The notes under the pieces are model-generated. The model saw only the letters and a program-made list of their open reading frames with translations. It did no database searches and had not been told where the DNA came from. A stretch of 64,000 nt of DNA, taken from positions 39,948,611-40,012,610 of the forward strand of contig CM056582.1 in assembly GCA_029721435.1 (NCBI GenBank), in the 5' to 3' direction. Of this stretch, positions 59,787 through 64,000 are shown piece by piece. This stretch comes from Gymnothorax reevesii. Lineage: Eukaryota; Chordata; Actinopteri; Anguilliformes; Muraenidae. Positions within the stretch are counted from its first letter, which is position 1. Each line of letters starts with the position of its first letter. The position numbers and the translations under genes are program-made.

Positions 59787-62700
59787 CTGCAGAGGGGAAA
59801 TGTTTAAAGCAGCGCCTTCAGGGCTGGCAAATGTGACCACCCCACCCCCCCACCCCCCCGCCCACCACACATGCGGACTCAAGGCAAATGTGAAATGCTT
59901 GAAAGCGAACAGAGAGATGGCACTGGATAATGGCAATGAAGAGTGCATGTTTATCCAAACACGACAGCAGCAGGGTCAGGTGTGCTTTTGAATTGAATTG
60001 TCCTGGACCTGGAATAGAGTGCTCCTTATCGCCTTGCTGTTATCAAGGCTGAAAGAGGCTAATGCACTCTGAAATGAATGAACATGTAATGGAAAAATAT
60101 AAAATCAGAATAGAGCTCAGAATCAGTATAAAAGCTAGAATGGGCGAGTAACATGATTGGCTTATTTCAGATAATTTTCCTTTCAAAATTTTCTCTATTT
60201 TTCCCAAATTTGGAGTCTTCAGTCAAATGTTTACAGATTTATACCTAAGCCTTCCTGCTCTGTTTAGTGCACTGTACAAAACCAGAGACTGCCTGAACTG
60301 CCACTGACTGCTTTGTTCAGTGCACTGTACAGAAACAGAGACTGCCTGAACTGCCACTGACTGCTTTGTTCAGTACACTGTACAGAAACAGAGACTGCCT
60401 GAACTGCCACTAACTGCTCCGCTCAGTGCACTGTACAGAAACAGAGACTGCCTGAACTGCCACTGACTGCTTTATTCAGTGCACTGTACAGAAACAGAGA
60501 CTGCCTGAACTGCCACTGACTTCTCTGCTCACTGCACTGTAAAGAAGCAGAGACTGCCTGAACTGCCACCGACTGCTAGATTCAGTGCACTGTACAGAAA
60601 CAGAGACTGCCTGAACTGCCACTGACTGCTCTGTTCAGTGCACTGTACAGAGGCAGAGACTACCTGAACTGCGACCGACTGCTCTGTTCACTGCACTGTA
60701 AAGAAGCAGACTGCCCGAACTGCCACCGACTGCTCTGTTCACTGCACTGTAAAGAAGCAGAGACTGCCTGAACTGCCACTGACTGCTCTGTTCAGTGCAC
60801 TGTACAGAGGCAAAGACTGCCTGAACTGCGACCGACTGCTCTGTTCACTGCACTGTAAAGAAGCAGAGACTGCCTGAACTGCCACTGACTGCTTTGTTCA
60901 GTGCACTGTACAGAAACAGAGACTGCCTGAACTGCCACTGACTTCTCTGCTCACTGCACTGTAAAGAAGCAGAGACTGCCTGAACGGGCCACTGACTGCT
61001 CTGTTCAGAGCACTGTACAGAGGCAGAGACTGCCTGAACTGCCACTGACTTCTCTGCTCACTGCACTGTAAAGAAGCAGAGACTGCCTGAACGGGCCACT
61101 GACTGCTCTGTTCAGAGCACTGTACAGAGGCAGAGACTGCCTGAACTGCGACTGACTGCTCTGTTCACTGCACTGTAAAGAAGCAGACTGCCCAAACTGC
61201 CACTGACTGCTCTGTTCAGTGCAATGAAAAGAAGCAGAGACTGCCTGAACTGCCACCGACTGCTAGATTCAGTGCACTGTACAGAAACAGAGACTGCCTG
61301 AACTGCCACTGACTGCTCTGTTCAGTGCACTGTACAGAAACAGAGACTGCCTGAACTGCCACTGACTGCTCTGTTCAGTGCACTGTACAGAAGCAGAGAC
61401 TGCCTGAACTGCGACCGACTGCTCTGTTCACTCCACTGTACAGAAACAGAGACTGCCTGAACTGCCACTGACTGCTAGATTCAGTGCACTGTACAGAAAC
61501 AGAGACTGCCTGAACTGCCGCGACTGCTGTGTTCAGTGCACTGTAAAGAAGCAGAGACTGCCTGAACAGCCACTGACTGCTCTGTTCACTGCACTGTAAA
61601 GAAGCGGACACCGCTTGAGCTGCTGCCGAGTGCGCAGTCCGCAGCTCAATCTTTCAATGTAACATCCACAAGCAGACCAATGTCGGTCTCTGCTGGACTT
61701 GGCAAAAGTAGCCACTCTGACGCCATTCTTTCGACCACTTGAGTTAAATGTGCCATTTCCTCGCTCTTACCAATTACTTCTAATGTAAGTACTGTCTTTA
61801 GTAGTTTCACATCAATGTATGTGACTTGAGTGGTATTTAGTGGTCCTGGTTTACTAAAATCAATTTACCAGGCACAGAATAAAACCAATGGATGATCTTG
61901 ATATTTTTTCAGTATGTTTTGAAAGAGCTGAATATTTTGATAAATCAGGCTCACTGTTTTGCTCAGAAACAAACTGCTGAGAGCTGCCTCTGTCATAATC
62001 AAGATCCAAACCAGATAGTGAATTTCTTCAATCTAATGTACCTGAAGGCAGTCTCTCAGCCACTCTTGGGATGAAGAATCAGACACAAGCCTGCATACAG
62101 TTACTATTTTAAACTGCTAAATTATCCCAGACCAGAGACAGAGCTCACAGAATGTAACCAGCAGCCATGGCAACCGTGCCACCTACCTGTTGAAGCACTT
62201 GAAAGTGGGCGGATCTTTGGACAGATCGGGCTCAGGCATCTGTACTTTCAGGGTGGATATAAGCTCCTCGTCACCATTCATGGCCCGTTCCCATGGCGAT
62301 ATGTACATTTTCACACCCTCACTCTTCTTCTCCTCCTGCTCCTCAGCAGTCTCCTTCTCCTCCTCCGCTGGGGCAGGTCCCTCACCGTTAACGGCCTCCT
62401 CACCCTCACCTGTGCGGGTCACGAACGGCAGAGGTAAAACCCTGTCCCCCTCATGAGATACAACACTTCTCACCCTTGGTGTGTACACCACTCACCTCCA
62501 TCCTCCCCATTTTCTCCAGCTTCCTTTTCTATCCCATCCACTCCATTGGCCTCAGAGGCAGGGGCAGCGCCATTGATCTCGTCGATTTGACCATCAACCT
62601 CAGCCTGGCTGCCATTATCATTGCCCTCCTTTCCTGGGCTGTCCATTGATGAGGGTGCCAGATTGCTCAAGTCCTCCTGTAGCGGCACAAGGCGCAGCTG

Positions 62701-63218
62701 TGGTTATAAATATCTGTGGAATACGTAGCCCCTCCCAGCTACTATTCTCATCATCATCTGCCCACCAAGCTATTCCCATCCTATAGTTGCATATGCACAA
62801 TTCATTTTCCCCAGTGACTAATCCTTGAGCCAATTCCTTTTCCACTGCTCTGAAGATCTCTCCCTCCCTCATTATCTACTTCCACTGTGATGCTCTTGCT
62901 ATATTGTCGCTGATATAACATGAAGTCATTCAGATATTTATTGAGGAATGCCGGATGTCCCGATGTCCAGAACTTTTCTAGAGTACTAGCTCTAGCCCCC
63001 TCCCCATTCTATTCACTTTGTCATGGATCTCACCGTGGACTCAGTTAAGATCTCTGGGTTGTTCTCGTAAACAAAGCGCTCCACTCTCTGCTGCCTCATC
63101 TTGAACATCTGGGAGCCCTTGTTTTTCAGCAGGGACAGCTCTTCCAGCATCACATCCTTAGGGGCTTTGATCTTCTTGCCCAGATCGAACTCTTTTGCCT
63201 CTGCTTCATCCAGCTCCA
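59549..63218 (-). CDS. myoz1: Myozenin-1-like (calsarcin) gene, partial, four coding exons
   Basis: Myozenins are sarcomeric Z-disc proteins that bind alpha-actinin, filamin C, telethonin and calcineurin, and so link the Z-disc to calcineurin signalling in striated muscle. The joined exons are 63034-63218, 62496-62676, 62187-62409 and 59549-59786. They give about 275 residues, which with the missing start fits the roughly 300-residue family size. Family signatures are DLGKKIKAPKDVMLEELS and MFKMRQQRVERFVYEN near the N-terminus, YISPWERAM and FKCFNRTATPFGGFEKAS in the C-terminal half, RPSFNRTPIGW, and the C-terminal PDZ-ligand-like GETDDL. RQxRVExFxYEN and YISPWERAM favour MYOZ1 over MYOZ2/3. 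The central part is acidic (Glu/Asp/Gly/Asn) instead of glycine-rich as in mammalian MYOZ1. All junction phases agree. The first exon, with the start ATG, lies outside the window. Confidence 0.93.
59838..59866 (-). other. G-run tract upstream of the last splice acceptor (possible G-quadruplex)
   Basis: On the coding strand there are runs of three, seven, seven and four guanines separated by single bases, with a further GG, between 52 and 80 bases before the acceptor at 59787. This meets the sequence definition of a G-quadruplex motif. Any splicing effect is inference. Confidence 0.6.
60255..61630. repeat. 53-bp minisatellite, about 25 copies, in the myozenin intron
   Basis: The words CAGAGACTGCCTGAACTGCC and AGTGCACTGTACAGAAACAG alternate at a steady 53-bp spacing (for example GCCTGAA at 60291, 60344, 60397 and 60450). 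Units vary between GTACAGAAACAG and GTAAAGAAGCAG types. The 106-bp dimer at 60937-61042 is repeated at 61043-61148. Since 53 is not a multiple of three, the reading frames across the array are artefacts. Confidence 0.95.
62187..62409 (-). CDS. myoz1: myoz1-like coding exon (PWERAM exon)
   Basis: The exon runs from acceptor CGCACAG to donor AACAG|GTAGGT, 223 bp. It encodes GEGEEAVNGEGPAPAEEE (acidic), then KKSEGVKMYISPWERAMNGD and KVQMPEPDLSKDPPTFKCFN. SPWERAM begins the conserved C-terminal region used for alpha-actinin, filamin and telethonin contacts in mammals. It starts with the last two bases of a glycine codon split with the previous exon. Confidence 0.95.
62496..62676 (-). CDS. myoz1: myoz1-like coding exon (acidic linker)
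   Basis: The exon lies between acceptor GCTACAG and donor GGAG|GTGAGT, 181 bp. It encodes EDLSNLAPSSMDSPGKEGND and an Asp/Glu/Gly/Asn-rich segment ending NGEDGG. This variable linker has low complexity and no known fold. The intron after it is only 86 bp, the one before it 357 bp. Confidence 0.9.
63034..63218 (-). CDS. myoz1: myoz1-like coding exon (LGKK / MLEELS exon)
   Basis: The exon spans acceptor TTACCAG to donor TCCACG|GTGAGA, 185 bp. It opens with two bases completing a codon from an upstream exon, then encodes ELDEAEAKEFDLGKKIKAP, KDVMLEELSLLKNKGS, MFKMRQQRVERFVYEN and PEILTEST. This is the best-conserved N-terminal block of the family. A frame extending upstream to 63264 reads through the acceptor and is not the true start. 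Confidence 0.95.
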
Positions 63219-64000
63219 CTGGTAAGGGCAGAAAACGGCAAATCAGACTCTGCCATGAGACCACAATGACTCAGCTGTCATAAACAACGCACTAGAGCCT
63301 TGTTACCCAAATCACGGTCCTCAAGGTCAAGAAACTGCTGGCTTTCCACCCTCCCTTTATGCAGGAGTCTGGTGTGATGACAGGCCAGCCAATTAGTAAT
63401 AATAATTGTTAACTTAATAGCCTGGAAAGAAAGAAAACGGGGGCCAGATATGGAGTTGAGGGCCAGAATTGGGGATGCCTGCAGTAGAGGAAGCCCCAGG
63501 CCACTTTAAATGGTTTTGCTTAGATCACTGTGCACAGGATGTAATCTACTACTTGACTGAAAAACTACTTACCTGAGAGGTACAAGGAAGGAAGTTTGGT
63601 TTAACATAATTGGGGTGTGTTTAAGTCAGAGAAATGCAAACTAATATTCTCTTACAACTGTTTCTTATGACCCACTCTGTGAAAGTGAGCCCATGTTCTG
63701 GTGTCTGTCATCATAGATATCTCTCATCCTGCCTGCCCCTCTCATTTAATAGTCCCTATTAAACTGGAGCTCAAAGTGACAGCGAGCCATCCCGGTGGCA
63801 CGAGCTTTACATCATAGCGGCTGCCAAAGTTTTGGCGAGGAGGAGGTTGGCTCTGTACTGGGTTCCAACTGCTTGGAGTTCCTATCACTTGACAGCATTT
63901 AAATTTGCCTGGATGTCCAGTGGTGATGAATGACAAGGAGATTCACAAGCTCCTGAATGGGAGGGCGTACTGTTTACTGTACAACTCTCACAGTGATATG
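63219..64000. other. Upstream myozenin intron, probably partial
   Basis: No Lys/Arg-rich start exon typical of MYOZ1 was found. A consensus donor-like CTCAG|GTAAGT (minus, 63573) follows a frame with a stop codon close upstream and no ATG, so it is not accepted as coding; a non-coding 5' exon is possible. The frame at 63742-63936 has no recognised match. Confidence 0.45.

Noticed and set aside
61005..61611. Ser/Gln-rich repeated protein frames (QAVSASVQCS-like)
   Set aside because: The 53-bp period shifts the frame each unit, so these are minisatellite artefacts inside an intron.
63573..63620. Consensus donor CTCAG|GTAAGT as end of the first coding exon
   Set aside because: In the required phase an in-frame TAA lies about 27 bases upstream with no ATG between, so it cannot start the protein.
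63742..63936. 64-codon minus-strand frame upstream of myozenin as its first exon
   Set aside because: It lacks the basic start region of MYOZ1, carries its own stop, and no donor in the right phase was found.

Overview
The window reads as vertebrate, almost certainly teleost fish, chromosomal DNA. The evidence is a spliced striated-muscle gene with consensus splice sites, several Tc1/mariner families typical of fish, a DIRS-type retrotransposon, L1-like and other LINE fragments, tRNA-like SINEs, CA and TTTA microsatellites, and many small inverted-repeat transposons (MITEs). No prokaryotic organisation is visible. The species cannot be named from the sequence.

Only one host gene can be supported. 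It is a myozenin (calsarcin) gene closest to MYOZ1, on the minus strand at 59549-63218. Four coding exons join in phase to about 275 residues and end in the myozenin C-terminal ligand GETDDL. The short first coding exon is missing and should lie beyond position 64000. The third intron shown (59787-62186) holds a 53-bp minisatellite of about 25 copies.

The first 58 kb is an accessory, repeat-built landscape. 0-10 kb: a hAT-like element with intact 8-bp target duplication (645-2211), a piggyBac-like MITE (7141-7312) and simple repeats. 10.7-13.3 kb: a decayed DIRS element (gag, RT, tyrosine recombinase, terminal palindrome). 14-15.4 kb: a LINE RT fragment abutting a truncated Tc1. 18.8-20.8 kb: a diverged tandem duplication array. 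22.6-25.4 kb: three more TTAA-flanked MITEs and a hAT-like element with perfect ends. 26.9-29.5 kb: one copy of a dispersed repeat, then an L1 fragment with a MITE between its two ORF remnants. 32-33.6 kb: two SINEs in opposite orientation. 34.7-35.3 kb: second copy of the dispersed repeat. 37.1-40.6 kb: a Tc1 copy interrupted by a hAT-like element with a zinc-finger transposase fragment. 41.0-44.9 kb: a Tc1/mariner copy interrupted by an unassigned 2.26-kb transposon. 45.6-46.8 kb: a probable solo LTR. 49-53.8 kb: a cluster of Harbinger-like MITEs, tandem and nested. 54.6-55.2 kb: another Tc1 fragment.

The least explained item is the 2.26-kb element at 42348-44609. It has 10-bp ends, a TTGA target duplication, six copies of a 13-bp TTAC-N5-TTAC motif, and a small intact ORF resembling the Tudor/PWWP-like tail domains of fish transposon-derived proteins. 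Family calls rest on recalled family features and internal comparison; no search was run.
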